Below are positions 1 through 8,083 of a stretch of 64,000 bases of DNA, in pieces. Numbering within the stretch: position 1 is the stretch's first letter; each line of letters opens with the position of its first letter. Where the stretch lies: NCBI RefSeq assembly GCF_008923185.1, contig NZ_WBMT01000031.1:62001-126000 (forward strand), given 5' to 3'. Position numbers and translations under genes: made by a program. The notes below the pieces were generated by a model. That model worked only from the letters and a program-made list of their open reading frames with translations. It had not been told where the DNA came from and searched no databases. This DNA is from Actinomadura rudentiformis (GTDB lineage: Bacteria; Actinomycetota; Actinomycetes; Streptosporangiales; Streptosporangiaceae).

Positions 1-343
1 CGCCGAGCCCGGCCACGTAGTAGGCCAGCAACGCCGTCACGCCCAGAGTGAGCGGCAGACCCCAGCCCAGCGCCCGTCCGGGCAGCCGCCAGGCGGACCG
101 CAGATCCTTCCAGCCGGCGTGCATGCCGTCGGCGAACAACACCGCGAACAACGCCAGCTCCGCGAGCCCCGCGACCAGCGAGTCACCCGGGCTCAGCGAC
201 AGCACCCCGGTGACGCCGTCCCCGAGCACGAAACCGCCCACCAGGAACAGCGCGGCCGTGGACAGCATGGTGCGATTGGCCAGATTGGACAGCAGGACCG
301 CGAGCAGCAGCAGCCCGGCGAACGCCAGCAACAAGGGTGTCAT
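1..343 (-). CDS. Cation/proton antiporter, N-terminal part (cut by window edge)
   Basis: The minus strand reads from an ATG at 341-343 and stays open to base 1, giving 114 residues. The protein opens with a run of Leu/Ala/Phe and continues with alternating hydrophobic helices; I count about three to four membrane segments. The pattern of a first helix, an NRTMLSTAALFLVGG-type second helix and an ELALFAVLFADGM helix matches the N-terminal membrane domain of monovalent cation/H+ antiporters (CPA1/NhaP-like). Such proteins exchange Na+ or K+ for protons across the cytoplasmic membrane. The rest of the gene lies to the left of the window, so its C-terminal part and full length are unknown. Family assignment is fairly secure; ion specificity is not. 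Confidence 0.75.
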   Translation of the reverse strand, partial: MTPLLLAFAGLLLLAVLLSNLANRTMLSTAALFLVGGFVLGDGVTGVLSLSPGDSLVAGLAELALFAVLFADGMHAGWKDLRSAWRLPGRALGWGLPLTLGVTALLAYYVAGLG

Positions 344-467
344 GGATCTCTTCGGGATCGATCGGCTAGGGACCTGCCGACCAGACTTCCCGGCTCACCT
401 GTCCATGACCTTAACGAGATTCTCACGCCGTTTCCACACGTCAGCTTCGCGGTCAGCCATCCCATGA

Positions 468-617
468 TCACCAGTCTGGGTCGGCGCCGGGAAGGTGCGC
501 GCGCACGAACTGGCCGTCGGCCACCCGACCGTGACCCTGAACGGCAGTGCGCTTGAGGCCGCCCCGCTGCCGGCCGAACACCGGCTCCCGGGACTGATCG
601 TCGTGGACGGCAGATGA
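468..617 (+). pseudogene. Short unrecognised reading frame, possible gene remnant
   Basis: After a stop at 465-467 this frame is open to TGA at 615-617. From a GTG at 495 it would encode 40 residues ending LPGLIVVDGR. The composition and third-position GC look protein-like, but there is no clear ribosome binding site and I do not recognise the product. It fills most of the 310-base gap between the antiporter and the LysR gene. It could be the tail of a decayed gene or chance coding potential in GC-rich DNA. Confidence 0.2.
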
Positions 618-654
618 TGTCCATCGCGTGGGACCTTGTCGCGAGACTGGGCCG

Positions 655-1551
655 TCATCGTTCCTCCTGGGAATCACCAGTGATCCAGTTCCAGCTGGTG
701 ATCGTGGTGCGCATCAGACGGGCGGCGGTCGGCAGACGGCTGTCGGTGCTCCAGAACAGGGTGAGCCTGCGGCGGCAGTCGGGGTGGTCGACGGCGATCC
801 AGGCGACGGGGGCACGGGCGGCGATGCGTCGGGCGATGGCGGGGACGAGGCCGATGCCGAGTCCGGCGCTGATCAGCTCCGCGATGGCCGCGGGCTCGTC
901 ACCCTCGCAGACGATCTTCGGAACCAGGTCCCTTTCGGCGAAGAGCCGATCGAGAAGCCGGCGTTGCCAGTGCCCCTTGCGGGCGGTGATGAACGGCTGG
1001 CCGGCGAGCTCGTCGACGCTCACCGAGGTGCGGCCCGCCAGCGGGTGGTCGAGCGGCGTGGCCAGCCACACCGCCTCATCGGACAGCTGGACCGCCTCCA
1101 CCTCCTCGGCCCGGATCGGCTGTGACGCGACGCAGAGGTCGATGTCCTGGGCGCGCAGGCGCCGGGCCATCTCCTCGGCCGGCATCTGGTGCAGTTCGAT
1201 CTCGACGGAGGGATGGGCCCGCTTGAACGCCGCGAGCGGTCCGGTGAGCGCGAGAAAGGTCTCTGACGCCAGCCTCACGGAGCCGAACCCCTCACCGGCC
1301 GCCTCGGCGACGGCTCGTCGCCCCGCGTCCAGTTCGCCGAGGGAACGTTCGACGTGACCGCGGAAGAGCTTTCCGGTGTCGTTCAGCCGGAGCCGGCCGG
1401 CCCGGTCGAACAGCGGTGTGCCGAGCTCGCTCTCCAGCCGGGCGATGGTGCGGCTCAGGGACGGCTGGGCGATGTGGAGTTCGTCGGCCGCGCGGCTGAG
1501 GTGCTCCAGCCGCGCCACCACGAGGAACTGCCTGAGCGTGTTCAGGTCCAT
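655..1551 (-). CDS. LysR family transcriptional regulator
   Basis: The product of about 298 residues begins MDLNTLRQFLVVARLEHLS. It carries the typical LysR N-terminal winged helix (residues about 1-60: AADELHIAQPSLSRTIARLE) followed by a type-2 periplasmic-binding-like effector domain. I chose the ATG at 1549-1551 because LysR proteins usually start M-x-L-x-x-L and it has GAGAGG upstream; a GTG at 1569 is possible. The gene is divergent from the small membrane protein/multicopper oxidase pair, across an AT-rich gap of about 130 bases. That arrangement is classical for a LysR protein controlling its divergent neighbour. The effector cannot be predicted. Confidence 0.88.
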   Translation of the reverse strand: MDLNTLRQFLVVARLEHLSRAADELHIAQPSLSRTIARLESELGTPLFDRAGRLRLNDTGKLFRGHVERSLGELDAGRRAVAEAAGEGFGSVRLASETFLALTGPLAAFKRAHPSVEIELHQMPAEEMARRLRAQDIDLCVASQPIRAEEVEAVQLSDEAVWLATPLDHPLAGRTSVSVDELAGQPFITARKGHWQRRLLDRLFAERDLVPKIVCEGDEPAAIAELISAGLGIGLVPAIARRIAARAPVAWIAVDHPDCRRRLTLFWSTDSRLPTAARLMRTTITSWNWITGDSQEER

Positions 1552-1683
1552 GGCCCTCTCACCCCTCACTCGTCATGCCCCGGACATCATAGCGTCATAG
1601 CAATATTGATCTTAGACAGAATAACGCCAGAGTCATAACGTCGTGGCTGATCGCGAATCGAGACAGAGTGAGGAGGGCGTTCC

Positions 1684-2181
1684 ATGGTCACCGCAGCCGA
1701 CAAGATCCGCCCGGCCATTCCGGCCAGATCCGATGTCGCGTGTCGGACGACGCCCTCTGGGTGGGCATTGCGGGCCGTCGTCAGCGCGCACGTAGTTGCG
1801 ATCTTCGGTCAGCCGGTGTTCGCCGGCGTGTTCCTGAGCGGCGACTACGAGGGGCTGCGCCTGCATGAGGCAGGCGCCAACGTCACCACCTCCGTCGGCT
1901 ACGTGCAGCTGATCGTGGCAATCGTTGTCTGGGTTCGGCTGCGCCGGGTCTCCCCGTTGCTCGGCACGTTGGCCTTGGTGGCGGCTGAGACGGTCCAGTA
2001 CTTCGCCGGGATGGAAGGTGCGTTGTGGCTGCACTTCCCGCTGGGTGTGGCGACGATCGCCGCGCTCGTCGTGCAGTTCGTCGGCGTATGGCGCCGGCCC
2101 CTCATACGGCGGGACGAAGCCCGGCGTGCGCAGTTGCGGAAGGTGGCAGAGCCGAAGCAGCAGGAGACTGACGATGAGTGA
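1684..2181 (+). CDS. Small four-helix membrane protein
   Basis: The 165-residue protein has a polar N-terminus, about four hydrophobic segments (roughly residues 29-52, 70-88, 90-107 and 117-138) and an Arg/Glu/Lys-rich cytoplasmic tail. AGGAGGG precedes the ATG at good spacing. I do not recognise a named family beyond actinobacterial membrane proteins of unknown function. The stop codon overlaps the start of the multicopper oxidase by eight bases, so the two are almost certainly cotranscribed and may act together, for instance in metal handling at the envelope. That role is inferred only from the pairing. Confidence 0.7.
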   Translation: MVTAADKIRPAIPARSDVACRTTPSGWALRAVVSAHVVAIFGQPVFAGVFLSGDYEGLRLHEAGANVTTSVGYVQLIVAIVVWVRLRRVSPLLGTLALVAAETVQYFAGMEGALWLHFPLGVATIAALVVQFVGVWRRPLIRRDEARRAQLRKVAEPKQQETDDE

Positions 2182-3850
2182 GCACGAGGACGGCCAGTCG
2201 GGTGGTGCCCGTGGAATGGCCAGGCGGCAGGCGCTGGGCATCGGCGGAGCGCTCGGGCTGGTGGCGTTCACCGGGCTGACGACCGGGGGCGCACTGGCCC
2301 GCCGCCCGCCGCATACCGGCGCCGAACTGCGCAGCGAGGTGCCGCTGCCGCCCCCGTTCCAGGTGCCGTTGCCGATCCCGCCCGTGCTGAAACCAGTCAG
2401 CACCTCGGGCGGAGTCGACCGGTACGAGATGACCCAGCGTGAAGCGACCGCGGAGATCCTGCCCGGTGTCAGGACGCCGCTGTGGACGTACGAGGGCACC
2501 TTCCCCGGTCCGACGATCGAGTCGCGCCGCCGTCGGCCGGTCACCGTGACGCATCGCAACGAGCTGCCCGTGCCGACCGTCGTGCACCTGCACGGTGGAC
2601 GGACCCGGGCGGACTCCGACGGGTACCCGACCGACCTCGTTCTGCCTGAGGGCTGGCCGGGCACCGCTGTCGGCGCCGCCCCGGGCATGCGGAACGGCCA
2701 CGGCGGCCATGACATGAGCGGCCACGGCAGGCATGACATGAGCGGCACGCATGGCATGCACGACCCGCGGGCGGTGGAGACCACACTGACGCGGGACTAC
2801 ACGTTCCCGCTGGACCAGCGGCCGGCGCTGCTGTGGTACCACGACCACCGGATGGACTTCACCGCCCCCGCGATCTGGCGGGGCCTCGCCGGTCTGCACA
2901 TCGTGCGCGACGACGCCGAGGAGTCACTCTGCCTCCCGGCGGGACGGCGCGAGCTGCCCCTCATGATCGCGGACCGTGCGTTCTCCGCAGACGGCAGCCT
3001 CGCCTACCCCGCCCTCGACCCCACCCTGCGCAAGCAGCCGGGTGTCCAGGAGCCCTATCTCGCCGGAGTCCTCGGTGACGTGATCCTGGTCAACGGCGCC
3101 CCGTGGCCCGTGCACGAGGTCGACGCGGCCCGGTACAGGCTGCGCGTTCTGAACGCCTCGAACGCCCGGCACTACGAACTCGAAGCGGTCACCGACGACG
3201 GACGCCGGCTCGATCTCGTCCAGGTCGGCGCCGACCAGGGCCTGCTCGCGGCTCCCGTCACCCACCGGTTCCTGCCGATCGCACCGGCCGAACGCCATGA
3301 CGTGGTCGTCGACTTCTCGAGTGTTCCGATCGGCGGTCGCGTCATGGTCGTCAACCGGCTGGGTTCCGGTCGTACCCGCGACGTGATGGCCTTCCGTGTC
3401 GCACGCAAGGCCAAGGACGGCAGCCGCGTCGCCCGCGTCCTCTCGACCGATCTGCCGACCTGGCGCCGGTCGGACGCCGTGCGGGTGCGCGAGTTCTCCT
3501 TCCGCGCCGGGCGGATGCGCGGCGGCCACGGATGGCTGATCGGCGGGAAGCCGTTCGACCCCGCGCGCACCGACGTCACCGTCCGTCTCGGCGATATCGA
3601 GGTGTGGCGGCTGATCGCCGACGTTCACCATCCCGTCCATCTGCATCTGGTCGGTTTCCGGGTGCTCTCGCGCAGCGGCAGGCGACCGTTGCCCCACGAC
3701 GCGGGTCTCAAGGACACCGTCTCACTGAGGCCGGGTGAAGCAGTGGAGATCATCACACGCTTCGACGCCTACCGCGGCCGCTACCTCTTCCACTGCCACA
3801 ACGCCGAACACGAGGACATGGGAATGATGGCCAACCTCGAAGTCACCTGA
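2174..3850 (+). CDS. Tat-exported multicopper oxidase with His/Met-rich insert
   Basis: The 558-residue protein has a Tat-like signal: a twin arginine in MARRQALGIGGALGLVAF. It then has three cupredoxin domains. All copper motifs are visible: VVHLHGG and WYHDHRMD in the first half, HPVHLHLVGF and HCHNAEHEDMGMM at the C-terminus, giving one type 1 and the trinuclear centre. Family members (CotA, CueO, PcoA-like) oxidise phenols, bilirubin or Cu(I) outside the cell with O2. Between the first two motifs lies an insert repeating HDMSGHG-like units, reminiscent of copper-binding Met/His segments in CueO and CopA. The start at 2174 lies within the end of the preceding gene, with GGAG upstream; a longer in-frame extension to 1925 is not credible. 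Cuproxidase or laccase activity cannot be separated from sequence alone. Confidence 0.92.
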   Translation: MSEHEDGQSGGARGMARRQALGIGGALGLVAFTGLTTGGALARRPPHTGAELRSEVPLPPPFQVPLPIPPVLKPVSTSGGVDRYEMTQREATAEILPGVRTPLWTYEGTFPGPTIESRRRRPVTVTHRNELPVPTVVHLHGGRTRADSDGYPTDLVLPEGWPGTAVGAAPGMRNGHGGHDMSGHGRHDMSGTHGMHDPRAVETTLTRDYTFPLDQRPALLWYHDHRMDFTAPAIWRGLAGLHIVRDDAEESLCLPAGRRELPLMIADRAFSADGSLAYPALDPTLRKQPGVQEPYLAGVLGDVILVNGAPWPVHEVDAARYRLRVLNASNARHYELEAVTDDGRRLDLVQVGADQGLLAAPVTHRFLPIAPAERHDVVVDFSSVPIGGRVMVVNRLGSGRTRDVMAFRVARKAKDGSRVARVLSTDLPTWRRSDAVRVREFSFRAGRMRGGHGWLIGGKPFDPARTDVTVRLGDIEVWRLIADVHHPVHLHLVGFRVLSRSGRRPLPHDAGLKDTVSLRPGEAVEIITRFDAYRGRYLFHCHNAEHEDMGMMANLEVT

Positions 3851-4099
3851 CACTTTCGCTCAAGCAAAGAAGGCGGGCGCCTATCGACCGGTCAGCCGGT
3901 GAACGAGGTTCTCGGCGTAGGCGCGGGTGAACGTGGTCGGGGACCGTTGATACAGCCAGGCACTGACGCCCGGCCCGGGGCGTTGTTGGCGTGGCCACAC
4001 GACCGGGTCACCGCGGCTTTCGGTTGGAACGTGAGGGCGGATTCCTGCCAGCGGCGGGGTGGGGGAGTGGGAGAGAGTCGCTGTGTGGAGGGGGTTGCG

Positions 4100-4735
4100 A
4101 TGCATGTGGTTCCTGGGTTGAAGGTGTTGTACTTCGGGACGCCCGTGGTGTTGATCAGTTCACGGAACGAGAACGGGACGGCGAACCTGGCGCCGATGTC
4201 GTCGGCGTGGTGGCTGGGGCAGCACTGCGTGCTCGGGCTCGGCGGCAGCGGACAGACGACGGCGAACCTGCTGAGGGAGCGGGAGTGCGTGTTGAATCTG
4301 CCGTCGTCGGGGATGGTGGAGGCCGTCGACCGCATCGCGATGACGACGGGCCGGCGGGACGTACCTGAGCGCAAGGCGGCGCAGGGGTATCGGTACGTGG
4401 CTGACAAGTTCGCGCTGGCGGGGCTGACCGAGCAGGCGTCGGACATGGTGAGCCCGCCGCGGGTGGCGGAGTGCCCGATCCAGATGGAGTGCCGGGTGCT
4501 GGCGCACCATCCGGTCGAGGGCCCTTCAGTGAGGGCTGCGGCGATCCATGTCGAGGTGTTGCGGACGCATGTCGAGGAGTCGCTGGTCATTCCGGGAACG
4601 CACCATGTGGACCCGCTCGGCTGGGATCCGTTGATCATGAAGTTCTGCGAGTTCTTCGGTGGCGGGGAGAACGTGCACCCTTCAAGACTGGCCGAGGGCT
4701 GGAAGATGCCTCATCTGGACGCCGCCCCCTCGTGA
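4100..4735 (+). CDS. Flavin reductase-like FMN-binding protein
   Basis: The product is 211 residues from ATG 4100 (MHVVPGLKVLYFGTPVVLIS), with GTGGAGGGGG just upstream. The frame extends further back but without conserved sequence. The fold signature is that of the FMN-binding split barrel, flavin reductase-like group: an early PVVLISSRNENGTANLAPMSSAWW stretch that lines the flavin, and a C-terminal HHVDPLGWDPLIMKF segment. Such proteins reduce free FMN or FAD with NAD(P)H or act on small molecules. Some act as partners of flavin-dependent monooxygenases, but none lies next to it here. It appears to be a single-gene unit, followed 33 bases later by the PEBP-like gene. Confidence 0.75.
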   Translation: MHVVPGLKVLYFGTPVVLISSRNENGTANLAPMSSAWWLGQHCVLGLGGSGQTTANLLRERECVLNLPSSGMVEAVDRIAMTTGRRDVPERKAAQGYRYVADKFALAGLTEQASDMVSPPRVAECPIQMECRVLAHHPVEGPSVRAAAIHVEVLRTHVEESLVIPGTHHVDPLGWDPLIMKFCEFFGGGENVHPSRLAEGWKMPHLDAAPS

Positions 4736-4768
4736 GTCCCGGGCCGCCTGACGGGAATGGGGAACGTC

Positions 4769-5221
4769 ATGAAGGAGATGAAACTGCGCAGCGCCGCGTT
4801 CCACGAACACACCTTCATCCCGGCCGAGTACGCGCACGACTCAGGGGACGTTTCGCCGCCGCTGGAATGGTCGGGCGTGCCTGAGGAAGCGAGGGAGCTC
4901 GTGCTGGTGTGCGAAGATCCGGACGCCCCGAGCGGCACGTTCGTTCATTGGCTGCTGGCCGGGATTCCGCCCGAGTCGAAGGGCCTGGAGGCGGCGCAGC
5001 CGCCGTCCGGCGCCGCCGAAGGCCGCAACGGGTACGGAAGCCTCGGCTACGGGGGGCCGCATCCGCCCGTCGGAGACGAGCCGCACCGCTACGTCTTCCG
5101 GCTGAGCGCGCTGTCCGAACCCTCCGGCCTGTCGTCTGGGTTCACCGCCGAGGACCTGAACGCCGTGGTCAAGGTCAAGGCCATCGCGACGGGCACGCTG
5201 GTCGGCATGTACGGCCGGTGA
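4769..5221 (+). CDS. YbhB/YbcL family Raf-kinase-inhibitor-like (PEBP) protein
   Basis: About 150 residues with the PEBP signatures DPDAPSGTFVHWLL and GGPHPPVGDEPHRYVF, which form the conserved anion-binding pocket. The length is normal for the bacterial YbhB/YbcL group. Bacterial members are cytosolic, and their ligand is generally unknown. Starts at 4757, 4769 or 4781 are all in frame. I prefer 4769, with GGGGAA upstream; the AAGGAG next to 4781 sits too close to that ATG. It converges with the MerR gene that follows, so it ends its own transcription unit. Confidence 0.85.
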   Translation: MKEMKLRSAAFHEHTFIPAEYAHDSGDVSPPLEWSGVPEEARELVLVCEDPDAPSGTFVHWLLAGIPPESKGLEAAQPPSGAAEGRNGYGSLGYGGPHPPVGDEPHRYVFRLSALSEPSGLSSGFTAEDLNAVVKVKAIATGTLVGMYGR

Positions 5222-5269
5222 GCCATAGGGGGGTGCTCGTCACGACCCTGGCCCGGTGGACGGCCGTCG

Positions 5270-5617
5270 TCACGAACGAAGATCTTCCTTCCGGTGCGTC
5301 TCGGCGCCGCCGGCCTGTGCGGTGAGCTGGGTCTTCAGCGTCTCGATGCGGGCGTGCGCGACGGCCAGCTCGTCCTCCAGTGACAGGATGCGCAACGCCG
5401 CGGCCAGCGTGTGCCCCTGGTCGAACAGCTCCCGGATCCGCCGGGCGAACGCCAGCTGGCGGCGGCTGTAGCGCCGGTGGCCGCCGTCGGATCGGTGCGG
5501 GCTGACCGCGCCGGCGGCGTCCAGGCTGCGCAGGAACGCCTGCTGGACACCGAGCACGTCGGCGGCCTGGCCGGTGGTGTAGCCCGGGTAATCGGGATCC
5601 TCCAGCTTGTCGGTCAT
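5270..5617 (-). CDS. MerR family transcriptional regulator (short)
   Basis: About 115 residues. An N-terminal MerR winged helix (YTTGQAADVLGVQQAFLRSLDAAG, then SDGGHRRYSRRQL) is followed by a long helix rich in Glu, Leu and Arg that would form the dimer coiled coil. There is no effector-binding domain and no cysteine cluster, so it does not look like a metal sensor. Starts at 5617, 5623, 5635 and 5650 are in frame; MTDKLEDPDYP at 5617 fits relatives best. It is transcribed away from the Arg/Pro-rich gene at 5747, and a perfect inverted repeat lies between them, so it probably controls itself and that neighbour. Confidence 0.85.
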   Translation of the reverse strand: MTDKLEDPDYPGYTTGQAADVLGVQQAFLRSLDAAGAVSPHRSDGGHRRYSRRQLAFARRIRELFDQGHTLAAALRILSLEDELAVAHARIETLKTQLTAQAGGAETHRKEDLRS

Positions 5618-5659
5618 CGCCATCCGGCCGTCCATCCCGGGGAAGTCCAAGTTGGGGGC

Positions 5660-5694
5660 TTGACTTTTTCTGCAGCCCGGACTATAGAAAAAGT
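5660..5694 (+). promoter_or_regulatory. Sigma-70-like promoter overlapped by a perfect inverted repeat (MerR operator candidate)
   Basis: TTGACT (5660-5665) and TATAGA (5683-5688) are separated by 17 bases, close to the vegetative consensus and pointing at the gene starting at 5747. The arms ACTTTTTCT (5663-5671) and AGAAAAAGT (5686-5694) are exact reverse complements around a 14-base centre, so the dyad straddles both promoter boxes. In this GC-rich DNA such an A/T dyad stands out. The adjacent divergent MerR gene is the obvious candidate binder. Confidence 0.7.
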
Positions 5695-5746
5695 GTATCG
5701 GTCAGTGGCCTGGTGGCGCTAGTAGAGGTTCCAGGGAGTGATCGAC

Positions 5747-6130
5747 GTGGCTCGCCCGACGACAGCCGAGGTGTACGCGAGGTTTGCAGACCTGATCTGC
5801 GCCGACCCACGATGGCTGCGCCGCGAGTTCGACGCGCTCATCGCGGCCGGATTTGGCGTACCGCCCCGGCTGCCGTCGTGGCCCGCCCCTCCCGAGAGGC
5901 CCTCGAAGCGACCGCGCCCGCCGCGTCCCCGGGCCGCCTCGCCGCACGTGCAGCCGTTCGACGGCGCCCCCGGCAGAAAGATCAGATCCCGCGGGCGCCA
6001 GCGCTCCCCGCCTCCGCGGGCGTTCGTCGACGACCCGAAGCCATCCCGGCGCCGTTCGCCGAGCAGAGCACTCCATGACCCTCTCCACACGGAGCCGCTC
6101 GGCGGGCGAACGGCGCCGACGACCCTGTGA
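5747..6130 (+). CDS. Unrecognised protein with conserved-looking N-terminus and Arg/Pro-rich tail
   Basis: About 127 residues from GTG 5747 (ARPTTAEVYARFADLICADP), with AGGGAG eight bases upstream; a GTG at 5738 is an alternative. The first 50 residues form a likely helical unit (FADLICADPRWLRREFDALI). The remaining part is dominated by Arg, Pro and Ser and is probably disordered and strongly basic. I do not recognise the family. The strong promoter/operator in front and the divergent MerR gene suggest an induced, small, possibly nucleic-acid-binding protein, which is inference. A 9-bp stem terminator follows. Confidence 0.5.
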   Translation: MARPTTAEVYARFADLICADPRWLRREFDALIAAGFGVPPRLPSWPAPPERPSKRPRPPRPRAASPHVQPFDGAPGRKIRSRGRQRSPPPRAFVDDPKPSRRRSPSRALHDPLHTEPLGGRTAPTTL

Positions 6131-6211
6131 AGGAGAGCGGAAGCACACGACTCAGTTCGCTGGTCCGGGACCTAGAGGCGCCATCGACCTTCACGGCGCG
6201 GTTCCGGATCC

Positions 6212-6241
6212 AGGCGGGGCTCGAGAGATCGGGCCCCGCCT
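6212..6241 (+). terminator. Intrinsic terminator after the Arg/Pro-rich gene
   Basis: AGGCGGGGC (6212-6220) and GCCCCGCCT (6233-6241) form a perfect nine-pair stem with a 12-base loop, followed by TTTGT. It separates the MerR-controlled gene from the box operon. Confidence 0.6.
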
Positions 6242-6298
6242 TTGTCATGAGCGGCGACTGTCATGAACGGCGACGTGGACGTAATATTCTACTACTTC

Positions 6299-6326
6299 TT
6301 GACGTAGCGACTTGAATCTGTAGAGT
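6299..6326 (+). promoter_or_regulatory. Promoter of the box operon, sharing sequence with the livK promoter
   Basis: TTGACG (6299-6304) and TAGAGT (6321-6326) are 16 bases apart, 28 bases before the boxC start. The -35 region TTGACGT and the -10 region TCTGTAGAGTCT recur, at the same spacing, in front of livK on the other strand (20352-20379), while the bases between differ. GACT and AGTC arms flank the -10. The likeness suggests a common regulator, most likely the PaaX protein encoded between the two units. Confidence 0.55.
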
Positions 6327-6353
6327 CTTGTGGGGAGCAGAGAGGACGAGTCG

Positions 6354-8081
6354 ATGACCCTTCTGGCAGGCAAACCCACCTCCGGTGCGGCCGATGACAG
6401 GCCTGATGACGCCGATGTTCCTGGTCGGGTCGAGTTCAGGACCGGACCGGCTCGTTACCGCCACTGGCGGCTGTCCTTCGATGGTGCCGTCGCCACTCTC
6501 ACGATGGATGTCGACGAGGAAGGCGGATTGCTCCCCGGCTACGAGCTCAAGCTGAACTCGTACGACCTCGGCGTGGACATCGAGCTCTACGACGCTGTTC
6601 AGCGGTTGCGGTTCGAGCATCCCGAGGTGCGCACGGTGGTGATCACCAGTGGCAAGGAGAAGATCTTCTGTGCCGGCGCGAACATCCGGATGCTGGCGGC
6701 CTCGCCGCACGAGTGGAAGGTGAACTTCTGCAAGTTCACCAATGAGACCCGCAACGGCATCGAGGACGCGACCGCCAACTCCGGCCAGACCTACGTGGCG
6801 GCGTTGAACGGCACCGCGTCGGGCGGCGGTTACGAGCTCGCGCTGGCGTGCGACCACATCATGCTGGTGGACGACCGTTCCTCGGCGGTGTCGCTGCCTG
6901 AGCTGCCGTTGCTGGGCGTGCTGCCGGGCACGGGCGGGTTGACCCGGGTGTCGGACAAGCGGCACGTCCGCCGCGACGTGGCGGACTACTTCTCCACCAA
7001 GTCCGATGGAGTCGGCGGGAAGAAGGCCGTCGCCTGGCGGCTGGTGGACGAGATCGTGCCCCGGAGCGTGTGGGAGAAGACGGTCGAGCAGCGCGCCGGC
7101 GAGCTCGCCGCGCGTTCGGGCCGTCCCACCGGCGTGCGCGGCATCGAACTGACCCCACTGGCAAAGGAACGCAGCGACGACCGCATCAGATACCGGTATG
7201 TCAGCGCGGTTCTGGACCGTGCCCGCGGCCTCGTGGAGATCACCGTGCTGGGGCCGGACGGCGATGCTCCCGGCCGCATCGAGGACGTCCACGAGCAGGG
7301 CGCGGACTTCTATACGCTCGCGCTGGCGCGCGAACTGGACGACCTGATCCTCGACCTGCGCACCAACGAGACCGACCTCGGTACCTGGCTGCTGCGCACG
7401 CGGGGCGATGCCGGGCACGTTCTGGCCCATGACGCGCTGTTGCTGGACAACGGTGACGACTGGCTGGCCAACGAGATCGTGCTCTACCTCAAGCGCACGC
7501 TCAAACGGCTGGACGTCACCAGCCGCAGCCTGATCGCGCTGATCGAGCCGGGCAGCTGCTTCGCCGGATCCCTGCTGGAGCTGGCGCTGGCCGCGGACCG
7601 TTCGTTCCAGCTCGCAGGGGTCTTCGAGGAGATCGACCCCGACGCGGAGCCGGCCGCCGTGACGGTCGGGCCGATGAACCTCGGGCCGCTGCCGATGGGC
7701 AACGGCCTGACCCGGCTGGGCACCCGGTTCTACGGCGACCACGAGGGCCTGGACGCCGCCGAGGCGGCCCGCGGCGAGCCGCTCCAGGCCGAGGACGCCG
7801 AGCGGCTCGGCCTGGTCACCTTCGCTCCCGACGACATCGATTGGGAGGAGGAGGTCCGCATCGCCGTGGAGGAACGGACCAGCTTCAGCCCCGACGCCCT
7901 GACCGGCCTCGAAGCCAACTACCGGTTCGCCGGACCGGAGACGCTGGAGACCAAGATCTTCGGCCGCCTCACCGCCTGGCAGAACTGGATCTTCAACCGA
8001 TCCAACGCCTCCGGCCCCGAGGGGGCGCTGCGCAAATACGGCACCGGCCAGCGCGCCGACTTCGACAAGAAGCGAGTCTGA
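6354..8081 (+). CDS. boxC: 2,3-Epoxybenzoyl-CoA dihydrolase (benzoyl-CoA-dihydrodiol lyase) BoxC
   Basis: About 575 residues, a long two-part member of the enoyl-CoA hydratase/crotonase superfamily. The first half shows the CoA oxyanion-hole signatures (SGKEKIFCAGANIRML, NGTASGGGYELALACD), the second a related domain (EPGSCFAGSLLELALAADRS). BoxC opens the ring of 2,3-epoxybenzoyl-CoA hydrolytically, yielding 3,4-dehydroadipyl-CoA semialdehyde and formate. The length fits the family. The start ATG 6354 is preceded by AGAGGACGAG; an upstream in-frame start at 6330 lacks this. It is first in a seven-gene plus-strand operon, and boxB begins two bases after its stop. Confidence 0.95.
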   Translation: MTLLAGKPTSGAADDRPDDADVPGRVEFRTGPARYRHWRLSFDGAVATLTMDVDEEGGLLPGYELKLNSYDLGVDIELYDAVQRLRFEHPEVRTVVITSGKEKIFCAGANIRMLAASPHEWKVNFCKFTNETRNGIEDATANSGQTYVAALNGTASGGGYELALACDHIMLVDDRSSAVSLPELPLLGVLPGTGGLTRVSDKRHVRRDVADYFSTKSDGVGGKKAVAWRLVDEIVPRSVWEKTVEQRAGELAARSGRPTGVRGIELTPLAKERSDDRIRYRYVSAVLDRARGLVEITVLGPDGDAPGRIEDVHEQGADFYTLALARELDDLILDLRTNETDLGTWLLRTRGDAGHVLAHDALLLDNGDDWLANEIVLYLKRTLKRLDVTSRSLIALIEPGSCFAGSLLELALAADRSFQLAGVFEEIDPDAEPAAVTVGPMNLGPLPMGNGLTRLGTRFYGDHEGLDAAEAARGEPLQAEDAERLGLVTFAPDDIDWEEEVRIAVEERTSFSPDALTGLEANYRFAGPETLETKIFGRLTAWQNWIFNRSNASGPEGALRKYGTGQRADFDKKRV

Positions 8082-8083
8082 GC

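Noticed and set aside
1925..2173. N-terminal extension of the multicopper oxidase frame
   Set aside because: It overlaps the membrane protein gene in another frame, while the Tat signal begins properly at 2174.
3881..4105. Minus-strand frame of 74 codons ending in AENLVHRLTGR before the flavin reductase gene
   Set aside because: The end looks faintly protein-like, but there is no recognisable family, no start context, and it overlaps the upstream region of a well-supported gene. It could be a relic.
5222..5290. CGTCACGA direct repeat between the PEBP and MerR genes
   Set aside because: Only eight bases, no hairpin of note; likely chance in GC-rich DNA.
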